From the NCBI RefSeq assembly GCF_030547545.1, contig NZ_JAUOQE010000018.1, forward strand, positions 22,816-86,815: DNA of 64,000 nt, written 5' to 3'. Source of the stretch: Amphritea sp. 1_MG-2023. Its GTDB lineage: Bacteria > Pseudomonadota > Gammaproteobacteria > Pseudomonadales > Balneatricaceae. Shown one piece after another: positions 55,756 through 64,000 of the stretch (positions within the stretch are counted from its first letter, which is position 1; each line of letters begins with the position of its first letter). The notes beneath the pieces were generated by a model, which made no database searches, was not told the origin of the DNA, and worked only from the letters and a program-made list of their open reading frames with translations. The translations under genes were made by a program, and so were the position numbers.

Positions 55756-56058
55756 ATGAGCTTAACCCCTACGCAAAAGAAGCAGTTTCGAACGATCGGC
55801 CACGGTCTTAACCCCATCATCACTGTCGCCGGTAACGGCCTCAGTGAAAACATTTTACTGGAAGCCGATCGCGCTCTGGAAGACCACGAGCTCATCAAAA
55901 TAAAATTTGCTGTGGGCGACCGCGAAGCGAAGAAACAATTGATCAGTGAAATGGCCCAAATTGTCGAAGCAACCATCGTTCAAGAGATCGGTAATGTTGC
56001 TTTGCTGTATCGCGCAGCGAAAACGCCAGATCCAAAACTGTCCAACCTGTTACGTTAA
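55756..56058 (+). CDS. yhbY: YhbY-type CRM-domain RNA-binding protein
   Basis: 100 residues, a single CRM domain that binds precursor 50S subunits: TPTQKKQFRTIGHGLNPIITVAGNGLSE with the GXXG-type loop and the basic helix, and VVQEIGNVALLYR near the end. Located between rlmE and greA as in E. coli, transcribed divergently from rlmE. A strong terminator follows. Confidence 0.95.
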   Translation: MSLTPTQKKQFRTIGHGLNPIITVAGNGLSENILLEADRALEDHELIKIKFAVGDREAKKQLISEMAQIVEATIVQEIGNVALLYRAAKTPDPKLSNLLR

Positions 56059-56081
56059 TGTAGCCGGAACAGATCAACAAC

Positions 56082-56109
56082 AAAAAAACCGCCCTAAGGC
56101 GGTTTTTTT
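56082..56109. terminator. Terminator between yhbY and greA
   Basis: 12-bp stem AAAAAAACCGCC/GGCGGTTTTTTT with loop CTAA, between convergent genes, usable by both strands. Confidence 0.95.
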
Positions 56110-56120
56110 ATCCTATTGCA

Positions 56121-56597
56121 TCAGATATGGTGCACCTGATCAATTTCATACTCTACGCCGCCGCCAGGGGTCTGCACAACAGCGATATCGCCTTCTTCTT
56201 TACCAATCAATGCACGGGCTATCGGAGAACTAATAGAGATTTTACCCCCTTTAATGTCCGCCTCATCATCACCGACGATTTGATAGCTAACCGTGTCGTC
56301 AGTATCCAAGTTAATCAGATCGACGGTGGTACCGAAAATCACTTTTCCTGAATGTGGAATCTGAGAGACATCGATCACCTGAGCCGAACCTAACTTCCCT
56401 TCGAGCTCCTGAATTCGCCCCTCAATAAAGCCCTGTTGCTCTCGTGCCGCATGATATTCGGCGTTTTCTTTCAGATCGCCATGTTCACGCGCCTCAGCGA
56501 TAGAAGCAATCACTGTAGGACGCTGAACAGTTTTCAGATCATCGAGTTCATCACGTAAGGCTTTTTCACCACCCACGGTCATTGGAAACTTTTGCAT
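56121..56597 (-). CDS. greA: Transcription elongation factor GreA
   Basis: 158 residues; rescues backtracked RNA polymerase by stimulating transcript cleavage. N-terminal coiled coil ([49 protein letters not shown] region, carrying the acidic tip), then an FKBP-like C-terminal domain ([18 protein letters not shown]). Follows carB by 14 bases on the same strand. Confidence 0.97.
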   Translation of the reverse strand: MQKFPMTVGGEKALRDELDDLKTVQRPTVIASIAEAREHGDLKENAEYHAAREQQGFIEGRIQELEGKLGSAQVIDVSQIPHSGKVIFGTTVDLINLDTDDTVSYQIVGDDEADIKGGKISISSPIARALIGKEEGDIAVVQTPGGGVEYEIDQVHHI

Positions 56598-56611
56598 ATT
56601 ATTACTATTCC

Positions 56612-59600
56612 TTAATGAAGGTCTTGCAAACGACGTACGGTTTTTTCTTCACCATATTGCATCGCTTTGATCATCGCCTCAGCGCCCGCCAGCGTCGTAC
56701 TGTAAGGTACTTTATGCTGCAGAGCAGAGCGACGAATTTCAGCGGAGTCAGCAATCGCCTTACGTCCTTCCGTGGTATTGATAACGTAAACAATTTCGTC
56801 GTTCTTCAACATATCGACGATGTTCGGACGACCTTCCATCACTTTATTAACAAGTTGTACTTCGAGGCCATCCTGCTTCAGCAAGTCAGCCGTGCCACGA
56901 GTCGCGACGAGCGTGAAGCCTAAACCAACGAGATCACGAGCAACCGGCAGCACATTCTGTTTATCAACATCGCGCACGGAGATGAATGCTTTACCGGTTG
57001 CCGGCATTTTCTCACCCGCCCCCAGCTGTGCTTTCATGAACGCTTCACCAAAGGTTTCACCCACACCCATCACTTCACCGGTAGACTTCATTTCCGGCGA
57101 CAAAATAGGGTCGACTCCCTGAAACTTATTGAACGGGAATACGGCTTCTTTAACGTTATACAACGTGGGCACGATCTCTTCTGTAAAACCGATCTCTTTC
57201 AGTGTTTTACCAGTCATAACCTGAGCACCAACTTTGGCCAGAGAGACACCGATACACTTAGAAACAAACGGCACCGTACGCGATGCACGCGGATTCACTT
57301 CAATAACATAGACTTCGCCGTCTTGATAGGCTAACTGAGTATTCATCAGCCCCACAACACCCAACTCTAACGCCATCTTACGTACCATATCCCGCATCTT
57401 ATCTTGCAGCTCATCGGAGAGACTGTAAGGAGGCAGAGAGCATGCTGAGTCACCGGAGTGAACACCGGCTTGCTCGATATGTTGCATAATGGCACCGATC
57501 ACAACGGTCTCGCCATCACACACCGCATCGATATCCACCTCGATCGCCGCATTGAGGAAGTGATCCAATAGCACGGGAGCATCGTGAGAAACTTTCACCG
57601 CCGTGGTCATGTATTGACGTAATTCAGATTCCTTGTAAACGATCTCCATCGCCCGACCACCCAACACATAGGATGGACGCACAACCAGCGGATAACCCAG
57701 CTTGTCCGCTTCAATAATCGCTTCTTCCAGCGAACGCACAGTCGCATTCTCTGGCTGCTTTAAGCCCAAACGCTTAAGCATCTGCTGAAACTGCTCGCGG
57801 TCTTCCGCACGGTCAATCGCTTCCGGTGAGGTACCAATAATCGGCACGCCCGCTTGCTCGAGCGCCAATGCCAATTTCAATGGCGTTTGACCACCATACT
57901 GCACGATGACGCCTTTAGGCTTCTCCAGATCAACGATTTCTAACACATCTTCTAGTGTGATCGGTTCAAAATACAAACGATCAGATGTATCGTAATCTGT
58001 CGATACGGTTTCCGGATTACAGTTAACCATGATGGTTTCATAACCGTCTTCTCGAGCCGCTAACGCCGCATGAACACAGCAATAGTCAAACTCGATACCC
58101 TGACCAATACGGTTAGGCCCGCCACCAATGACCATAATTTTATCGCGCTCAGACGGATTCGCCTCGCACTCTTCCTCATAGGTTGAGTACATATACGCGG
58201 TATCGGTCGAAAACTCAGCCGCACAGGTATCCACTCGCTTAAATACCGGACGGATATTGAACTTATGACGCTGTTTGCGTACTTGTTTTTCAGACACGCC
58301 TAACAAGGCGGCTAAACGAGTATCCGAGAAACCTTTACGCTTCAGACGGTACAGTTCGGTGCTATCCAATTCAGACAGGGTCATATTAGACACCCGCTGT
58401 TCATCTTTAATCAGATCTTCAACCTGCACCAAGAACCAATGATCAATACCGGAGAGCTCATACAGCTCTTCAACGGTCATACCTAAGCGGAAAGCATCAC
58501 CCAAATACCAGATACGTTCGGCGCCCGGCTGTTTCATCTCGTGAATGATTTCAGCCCGCGCATCCTCACTCTGCAGATCAACAATAGGATCTAATCCAGA
58601 CGCACCGACCTCTAGCCCACGCAACGCCTTCTGCAGTGATTCCTGCTGCGTACGACCAATCGCCATCACCTCACCGACAGACTTCATCTGCGTGGTTAAA
58701 CGATCATTTGCTTGTGGAAACTTCTCGAAAGTAAAGCGCGGTATCTTAGTGACAACATAATCGATCGCAGGCTCAAATGATGCCGGGGTCGCGCCACCGG
58801 TAATATCATTTTGCAACTCATCTAGGGTATAACCAACCGCTAGCTTGGCAGCCACTTTAGCAATCGGGAAGCCCGTGGCTTTTGAAGCCAACGCCGATGA
58901 ACGTGATACTCGTGGGTTCATCTCGATGATGACAAAACGACCGGTTTCGGGGCACTGACCAAACTGTACGTTAGACCCACCCGTTTCAACACCAATTTCA
59001 CGTAACACTGCCAATGAGGCATCACGCATCCACTGATATTCTTTATCCGTCAGTGTTTGAGCCGGCGCAACAGTGATGGAGTCACCGGTATGCACACCCA
59101 TGGCATCGAAGTTTTCGATTGAGCAGATGATGATACAGTTGTCGTTTTTATCACGCACAACCTCCATCTCATACTCTTTCCAGCCGATCAGGGATTCGTC
59201 AATCAACAGTTCGCTCGTGGGCGATAAATCTAAGCCACGCTCACAAATTTCAATAAACTCTTCTTTGTTATAGGCAATACCCCCACCGGTTCCGCCCATC
59301 GTAAAAGAGGGACGAATAATGGAAGGGAAGCCCAAGCGAGATTGCACCTGCAACGCCTCTTCCATGCTATGCGCAATGGCAGCACGAGGACATTCCAAGC
59401 CAATCGATTTCATCGCTTTATCGAATCGATCACGGTCTTCCGCTTTATCAATCGTATCGGCATTAGCACCGATCATCTCGACGCCAAACTGCTCAAGCAC
59501 ACCTTCGCGCTCAAGATCGAGGGCACAGTTCAGCGCAGTTTGACCACCCATCGTTGGCAGCAGAGCATCAGGACGCTCTTGCTCAATAATCTTGGCAACC

Positions 59601-59818
59601 GTTTTCCACTGAATAGGCTCAATGTAAGTGGCATCAGCCATCGCCGGATCAGTCATAATAGTGGCTGGGTTAGAGTTAACCAGAATGACGCGATAGCCCT
59701 CTTCACGCAGGGCTTTACAGGCCTGGGCTCCGGAGTAATCAAACTCACAGGCCTGACCGATAACGATAGGACCCGCACCGAGGATCAGAATACTTTGTAT
59801 GTCCGTACGTTTTGGCAT
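56612..59818 (-). CDS. carB: Carbamoyl phosphate synthase large subunit
   Basis: 1068 residues with two homologous ATP-grasp halves, each with its own carbamate/carboxyphosphate site ([20 protein letters not shown] and [21 protein letters not shown]), the repeated [15 protein letters not shown] segments and a C-terminal allosteric domain. Supplies carbamoyl phosphate for arginine and pyrimidines. The 88-base gap to carA holds no obvious regulatory element. Confidence 0.98.
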   Translation of the reverse strand: MPKRTDIQSILILGAGPIVIGQACEFDYSGAQACKALREEGYRVILVNSNPATIMTDPAMADATYIEPIQWKTVAKIIEQERPDALLPTMGGQTALNCALDLEREGVLEQFGVEMIGANADTIDKAEDRDRFDKAMKSIGLECPRAAIAHSMEEALQVQSRLGFPSIIRPSFTMGGTGGGIAYNKEEFIEICERGLDLSPTSELLIDESLIGWKEYEMEVVRDKNDNCIIICSIENFDAMGVHTGDSITVAPAQTLTDKEYQWMRDASLAVLREIGVETGGSNVQFGQCPETGRFVIIEMNPRVSRSSALASKATGFPIAKVAAKLAVGYTLDELQNDITGGATPASFEPAIDYVVTKIPRFTFEKFPQANDRLTTQMKSVGEVMAIGRTQQESLQKALRGLEVGASGLDPIVDLQSEDARAEIIHEMKQPGAERIWYLGDAFRLGMTVEELYELSGIDHWFLVQVEDLIKDEQRVSNMTLSELDSTELYRLKRKGFSDTRLAALLGVSEKQVRKQRHKFNIRPVFKRVDTCAAEFSTDTAYMYSTYEEECEANPSERDKIMVIGGGPNRIGQGIEFDYCCVHAALAAREDGYETIMVNCNPETVSTDYDTSDRLYFEPITLEDVLEIVDLEKPKGVIVQYGGQTPLKLALALEQAGVPIIGTSPEAIDRAEDREQFQQMLKRLGLKQPENATVRSLEEAIIEADKLGYPLVVRPSYVLGGRAMEIVYKESELRQYMTTAVKVSHDAPVLLDHFLNAAIEVDIDAVCDGETVVIGAIMQHIEQAGVHSGDSACSLPPYSLSDELQDKMRDMVRKMALELGVVGLMNTQLAYQDGEVYVIEVNPRASRTVPFVSKCIGVSLAKVGAQVMTGKTLKEIGFTEEIVPTLYNVKEAVFPFNKFQGVDPILSPEMKSTGEVMGVGETFGEAFMKAQLGAGEKMPATGKAFISVRDVDKQNVLPVARDLVGLGFTLVATRGTADLLKQDGLEVQLVNKVMEGRPNIVDMLKNDEIVYVINTTEGRKAIADSAEIRRSALQHKVPYSTTLAGAEAMIKAMQYGEEKTVRRLQDLH

Positions 59819-59906
59819 GTGTAAACAACCGATCGAAAATGTTAATTCGTTGAAAGCTGCCCGCCGCTAGCTCACGGGCAGTCCGTATATAGCTTAAGTC
59901 AGGCTC

Positions 59907-61040
59907 TTAGGCCTTGCGCGCTTCGATATCGCGAATAAAGCGATCGAACAACGGCGCCACGTCTCGCGGCCCAGGACTCGCCTCAGGGTGCCCCTGAAAA
60001 CTAAAGGCTGCACGATCTGTGCGTTCAATACCCTGCAGGGAACCATCAAACAACGATTTATGTGTCGCTCGCAACGTTGCTGGCAAACTCTCTTCGTCAA
60101 CCGCGAAACCATGATTCTGACTGGTAATCATAACCTGTTTATTAGCCAGATCTTGTACCGGATGGTTCGCGCCATGATGACCAAACTTCATCTTCAGGGT
60201 CTGCGCACCAGACGCCAGCGCCAATAATTGATGTCCTAAGCAGATACCAAAAACCGGCAAATCGGTTTCACAGATCGCCTGAATCGCTTCAATTGCATAA
60301 TCGCAGGGTTCCGGGTCACCGGGTCCGTTGGACAGAAACACACCATCAGGCTGCAGTGCTAGCACCTCAGCGGCGGTGGTTTTCGCAGGCACAACCGTGA
60401 GACGACAACCACGCTCAACCAGCATCCGCAGAATATTGCGCTTAACACCGAAATCATAAGCCACGACATGATGTGGCAGCTCGGTGTCAGCCCGCTCTTG
60501 ATGCCCTTCGACAGGATCCCATGTGCTTGATGTCCATGGATAGGCCGCTGAAGTAGTCACCTCTTTTGCCAAATCCATACCTTTCAAACCAGGAAAGGCC
60601 TTAGCCGACTCAAGCCCTTGAGCTTCATCGATATCGCCCGCCATCACGCAGCCGCTCAATGAACCTTTCTCACGTAGAATACGTGTTAGTCGACGGGTAT
60701 CAATATCCGCGATACCAACAATATTATTCGCTTTCAGGTATTCATCCAGACTCTGTTCGCTACGCCAGTTGCTGGCGATCAGCGGCAGATCACGGATCAC
60801 AAGACCTGCAACCCATGTTTGAGAGGATTCTTCATCCTCTTTATTCGTTCCCACGTTACCGATGTGTGGATAGGTCAGGGTCACTATCTGACGAGCATAC
60901 GATGGATCCGTCAGAATCTCCTGATAACCAGTCATAGAAGTATTAAACACAACTTCTCCGCTAGACTGGCCATCCGCGCCAATCGCTACTCCCCGGAAGA
61001 TACTACCGTCCTCAAGGGCCAGAATGGCTGGTCTTGTCAA
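59907..61040 (-). CDS. carA: Carbamoyl phosphate synthase small subunit
   Basis: 377 residues; hydrolyses glutamine and passes ammonia to CarB. The glutaminase has the catalytic Cys in [11 protein letters not shown] and His in the later [10 protein letters not shown] segment; the N-terminal domain ([27 protein letters not shown]) is standard. The start at 61040 follows GAGG upstream. A terminator-like hairpin lies in the leader. MCP is divergent; dapB is not adjacent here. Confidence 0.97.
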   Translation of the reverse strand: MTRPAILALEDGSIFRGVAIGADGQSSGEVVFNTSMTGYQEILTDPSYARQIVTLTYPHIGNVGTNKEDEESSQTWVAGLVIRDLPLIASNWRSEQSLDEYLKANNIVGIADIDTRRLTRILREKGSLSGCVMAGDIDEAQGLESAKAFPGLKGMDLAKEVTTSAAYPWTSSTWDPVEGHQERADTELPHHVVAYDFGVKRNILRMLVERGCRLTVVPAKTTAAEVLALQPDGVFLSNGPGDPEPCDYAIEAIQAICETDLPVFGICLGHQLLALASGAQTLKMKFGHHGANHPVQDLANKQVMITSQNHGFAVDEESLPATLRATHKSLFDGSLQGIERTDRAAFSFQGHPEASPGPRDVAPLFDRFIRDIEARKA

Positions 61041-61097
61041 AATTAACCTCCCCGCTTAGCGCGAAAATCTAAACAGAATTAATAAACTGTAAGTTGC

Positions 61098-61137
61098 AAA
61101 AAAGCGAGGCAGAACAAAATGCCCACCTCGCTTTTTT
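61098..61137 (-). promoter_or_regulatory. Terminator-like hairpin in the carA leader
   Basis: 12-bp stem AAAAAAGCGAGG/CCTCGCTTTTTT with a 16-base loop. Read toward carA it ends in a T-run (CTTTTTTGC) about 60 bases before the ATG. No gene lies upstream on this strand within 200 bases, so it would stop transcription in the carA leader itself unless the promoter is downstream of it. It could instead terminate divergent plus-strand RNA. Attenuation by pyrimidines or arginine is only an inference. Confidence 0.55.
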
Positions 61138-61315
61138 ATAGAGAATTCATATTGTGCATTTCTAGGATGCAAATCGGCGATATTTTAATCCATCTCGCTT
61201 AGCTTGTCTATGTAAGCCGACCTCCCATTATGAGTATCAACAGAAAATCCTGAAACATGCCCGTAACAAAAAAGACATATAAATGGAGGCTTTAAAATAT
61301 TCGATGCTGTGAACA

Positions 61316-63295
61316 ATGAAAATATCTCAAATTAATCTAATGGCGGCGGCCATCTTACTGCTTGTTGTAAGCGTCATGGCCTGCCTAATGTTTTGGTCGC
61401 TGGAGCGTTTAAATAACAGTTTCGATCAAACTCGAAGCTATCAACAGCTTAAGCTAGAGATTGATACCAAGGTCACCCGCCCAATTCTGATTTACCTTAG
61501 CTCAGGCGAAGCCTCACTGCTGAGTGAAATTGATAACGCCCTTATTCAGCTCATACGTCAGGATGTCCGCGTAAAAGCGCTAACTGATAACGGGATACCC
61601 GCCGTAGAGAACACGCTAACCGAGCTACAATCGGTTGCTTTGTTGCAGTTACGCGCAGCAGGAAAATTACGTCAGCCTCAAGAACTATTAATTAACAATG
61701 AGCGCGAAATTCTGAGCAATATCAGTCTATTGAACGATTACGCGAACAAAGGCGCTCAACAGCAACCACAATTACAGCAACGCTATATAGCGATTCTCAA
61801 CAAGATAAGCCCGCTGATACCTGAACTCGCTCACAGCCGACAACACTTTTTTACCGCCGCACACCCCAACAGAAGCGACGTTGAGCGACGCTTGCACTCA
61901 TTAGCCAGTATCGCTAATAAGCTAAGCGAATTGCCCCGCTTTAATATCTACGAAGCAACGGAAGCCGATGATTCTTTAGCCGCCTTACTAGGCAACAACA
62001 GCGTCGATACCGACCGCCCACGCAGCGAACTCGGCGAGCTGTATACCCAGGAACTCAGCAACCTTATCAGACGTTATCCCAAAGAGCTGACTAATATCGA
62101 GAAAATTTATGCGCGCAAAGCCACCACTATCGCCAACACAACCGCATTGATTGATCAGCTCAATAACCACTTACAGGAAAATCAAAACCGCCTGCAAACA
62201 CATTACGATGCCACTGATCAACTGGTCAATATATTGCTTATTGTCAGCCTCTCATTAATCATCTTCATTGGCTTGATCATGAGCCTTCTCAATACCAAGC
62301 TTAGCCGCATCATCAGTGGAACCTGCCAACAATTAGATGCTCTCGCTAACGGTCGGTTAACTCAGGAGGACAGGAAAACCAGTCGCATCATCGAAATCGA
62401 GATACTCGAAAGCTCCATCGCTAGCCTGCGAGACTACTTCACCGCACTGATCGATAAAATTAATACAGAAAGCACGACCCTCGATCAGCTAGGCAAAAAC
62501 CTCAATAACAGCTCCGACACCTTAACCCGCATCGTTAGCAAGCAACAGCTTTCAACCGAGCAGGCCTCTGTACAGATTCAGCAACTCAGCTGCTCTTACC
62601 AAGAAGTCGCCAAAAATGCGGTTAAAACCTCAGAAGCTACGCGAAAAGCGACAGAAACCGCCGTTCATGGTGTAACCGAAATGCAAAACACTCGGGAAAG
62701 CATACGCCAACTGGAAACAGAAGCAGAGGCGACCAACCTGACACTGCAGCAGTTGAAAGATGACGGCAAAGAGATTGGCTCGGCGCTTAACGTTATTCAG
62801 AACTTTGCAGCACAAACCAATTTACTTGCGCTTAATGCCGCAATTGAAGCCGCCCGCGCGGGCAATAGTGGCCGAGGCTTTGCCGTTGTTGCCGATGAAG
62901 TACGCTCCTTAGCGCTAAATACCGCCACAGCCGCTGACAATATCGGCGTCATTATCAATAAACTCAATGGAGCTATCGATCAGATGGCTAATAAAGTAGA
63001 GCTCCAAGCAGAGTGCGTACATAACACCGTCACACTGGCAGAAAATGCCCGACAAAGTGTTGAACAGATCCGCATATCGATTAATGAGATAGACAGCATG
63101 AGCAGCATGATTGCCTCGGCAACCGAGGAGCAATCGACTGTCACCAATCAAATCTCCGACGTCATTAATATGACCTTAGAGCACTCACAGGAATCCGCCT
63201 TGGAAGCCGAAAACAACAAACAACATGCACGTCAGGTTGATCATACGAGCAACAGCTTGATGCAACTATTACAACAATTTAAACAGAGACAGTAA
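61316..63295 (+). CDS. Methyl-accepting chemotaxis protein
   Basis: 659 residues: first membrane helix (about 8-30), a mostly helical periplasmic sensor (about 31-300) of the four-helix type, second helix (about 302-325), HAMP, and a cytoplasmic signalling domain with the highly conserved tip NLLALNAAIEAARAGNSGRGFAVVADEVRSLA (about residues 501-530). Glu/Gln-rich methylation helices flank it. The ligand is unknown. The ribosome site is poor: GGAGG (61285-61289) lies 26 bases upstream, and a two-codon mini-ORF (ATG CTG TGA, 61304-61312) precedes the start. No che genes are adjacent. Confidence 0.94.
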   Translation: MKISQINLMAAAILLLVVSVMACLMFWSLERLNNSFDQTRSYQQLKLEIDTKVTRPILIYLSSGEASLLSEIDNALIQLIRQDVRVKALTDNGIPAVENTLTELQSVALLQLRAAGKLRQPQELLINNEREILSNISLLNDYANKGAQQQPQLQQRYIAILNKISPLIPELAHSRQHFFTAAHPNRSDVERRLHSLASIANKLSELPRFNIYEATEADDSLAALLGNNSVDTDRPRSELGELYTQELSNLIRRYPKELTNIEKIYARKATTIANTTALIDQLNNHLQENQNRLQTHYDATDQLVNILLIVSLSLIIFIGLIMSLLNTKLSRIISGTCQQLDALANGRLTQEDRKTSRIIEIEILESSIASLRDYFTALIDKINTESTTLDQLGKNLNNSSDTLTRIVSKQQLSTEQASVQIQQLSCSYQEVAKNAVKTSEATRKATETAVHGVTEMQNTRESIRQLETEAEATNLTLQQLKDDGKEIGSALNVIQNFAAQTNLLALNAAIEAARAGNSGRGFAVVADEVRSLALNTATAADNIGVIINKLNGAIDQMANKVELQAECVHNTVTLAENARQSVEQIRISINEIDSMSSMIASATEEQSTVTNQISDVINMTLEHSQESALEAENNKQHARQVDHTSNSLMQLLQQFKQRQ

Positions 63296-64000
63296 CAGCA
63301 AAACTATTTGTTGCTAAGGTAATGCAGAACAGCCGATGGATATAGTACAACCGATAACTGTCCTGCCGTTATTGCTTGCCGAGCACCTCGTCCGGCGCTT
63401 TAGCGCGATACAACGCAACTTATAATTGGTCACCGGCAAAACTGTACGCTATTCAACAAGCATGACAGTCATAACCCTGGGTTCGAGGGTAGGATGATCG
63501 GCGCTCCCCAGACAACCATCTCAGCATAAAAATAAAAGAGGTTTCGCGCTACGCTTTTTCGAATCTCAGACAAGCGCAGCGTTCGAACCTAGGATAATAA
63601 CTTTTATCGCCACGAGGGCGTGGCTCCTTGTACAGATTATCCGCTATTACAGCATTGGCGAAGGGTATGGTGAGTTCGGCGAACCGCACCGGTGGTGTGG
63701 ATAGAATACCCACCCGGCCTTGTAGCGAGCGACGCCCTCGTCGCGATAAACACGTTCACACACCAAAACACATCGCCACGGGGGCGTGGCTCCTACACCT
63801 GATTGATACGCTTTTTCGGACCTCGGACCACGGCCTATATCGCCACGAGGGCGTGACTCCTACACCTGATTGATACGCTTTTTCGAACGACGGACAGCGG
63901 CTTTTAAGGCCGTATAACGAAACAGCCCCGATCAAGCGAACAATCGGCTTGAGGTGCCCAAAGGGCATGCTACGTCGACCACATAAACACGCTCATGCCA
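63296..64000. repeat. Gene-free region with REP-like palindromes
   Basis: About 700 bases without a supported gene. REP-like units: TATCGCCACGAGGGCGTGGC at 63605-63634, a reverse-oriented variant with GCGACG-CCCT-CGTCGC at 63721-63748, then 63772-63798 and 63838-63866, all with a hairpin (GCCACG/CGTGGC) and a conserved edge (CTCCTACACC). The last two lie in tandem at a 67-base period, with GATTGATACGCTTTTTCG after each. Three short open frames across them are not convincing. Confidence 0.8.

Noticed and set aside
63628..63968. Open frames of 70-81 codons near the right end
   Set aside because: They lie over the REP-like palindromes, lack family features and have no ribosome site.

Overview
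The window is a stretch of gammaproteobacterial chromosome, probably a marine Oceanospirillales/Pseudomonadales-type organism. The inference rests on three things: the order secG, tRNA-Leu, tRNA-fMet, rimP-nusA-infB-rbfA-truB-rpsO-pnp with glmM-folP-ftsH-rlmE and greA-carB-carA alongside; a CbrX-CbrA-CbrB locus next to pcnB, as in Pseudomonas; and an LpoP-type lipoprotein gene next to PBP1b. No species can be named from the sequence alone. Most genes are core housekeeping genes. The unusual material lies in the small accessory patches, the leaders and the repeats.

0-3.2 kb: a nitric-oxide detoxification module (hemerythrin-like gene with a frameshift, hmp, an unannotated 50-codon ORF, nsrR) sits between anmK and erpA. 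It is controlled from a 35-bp perfect palindrome that matches an NsrR operator and also faces a divergent small membrane protein gene. 3.2-12 kb: erpA, argC, a ClC transporter with a CBS-like tail, thiE, hemL, a REC-CheC response regulator coupled to a PAS-GGDEF diguanylate cyclase, and a cold-shock gene. 12-22.6 kb: a Dnr-like regulator, lpoP-mrcB, an APH/P-loop kinase fusion, a tonB-hmuU-hmuV operon without a binding protein, a Rieske protein, sfsA and an aminotransferase.

22.6-34.6 kb: dksA (with a structured leader), gluQ, cbrX, cbrA, cbrB, then an intergenic region with TGTTAC/GTAACA half-sites, a -24/-12 promoter and an A-rich multi-hairpin RNA that looks like a CrcZ decoy of Hfq/Crc, then pcnB, folK, panB, panC and a thiolase. 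34.6-39.6 kb: a two-domain QueD-like protein, rsuA, rsmC, a YciC-like membrane protein, a decayed SnoaL-like gene, a Fur-box-controlled cysteine-rich small protein and a CreA lipoprotein.

39.6-61 kb: the long minus-strand housekeeping block from carA and greA to pnp. It is interrupted between the two tRNA genes by a tandem array of roughly 143-bp repeats rich in hairpins. The initiator tRNA has U at both position 1 and position 72. 61-64 kb: a methyl-accepting chemotaxis protein followed by about 0.7 kb of gene-free DNA with REP-like palindromes.

Regulatory themes: NO stress (NsrR, Hmp, Dnr-like), iron (Fur box, heme import) and carbon catabolite control (CbrAB, CrcZ-like RNA, candidate CA motifs). 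The best candidates for something undescribed are the two small ORFs of the NO module, the CrcZ-like RNA, the tRNA-flanking hairpin array and the Fur-controlled cysteine-rich protein.
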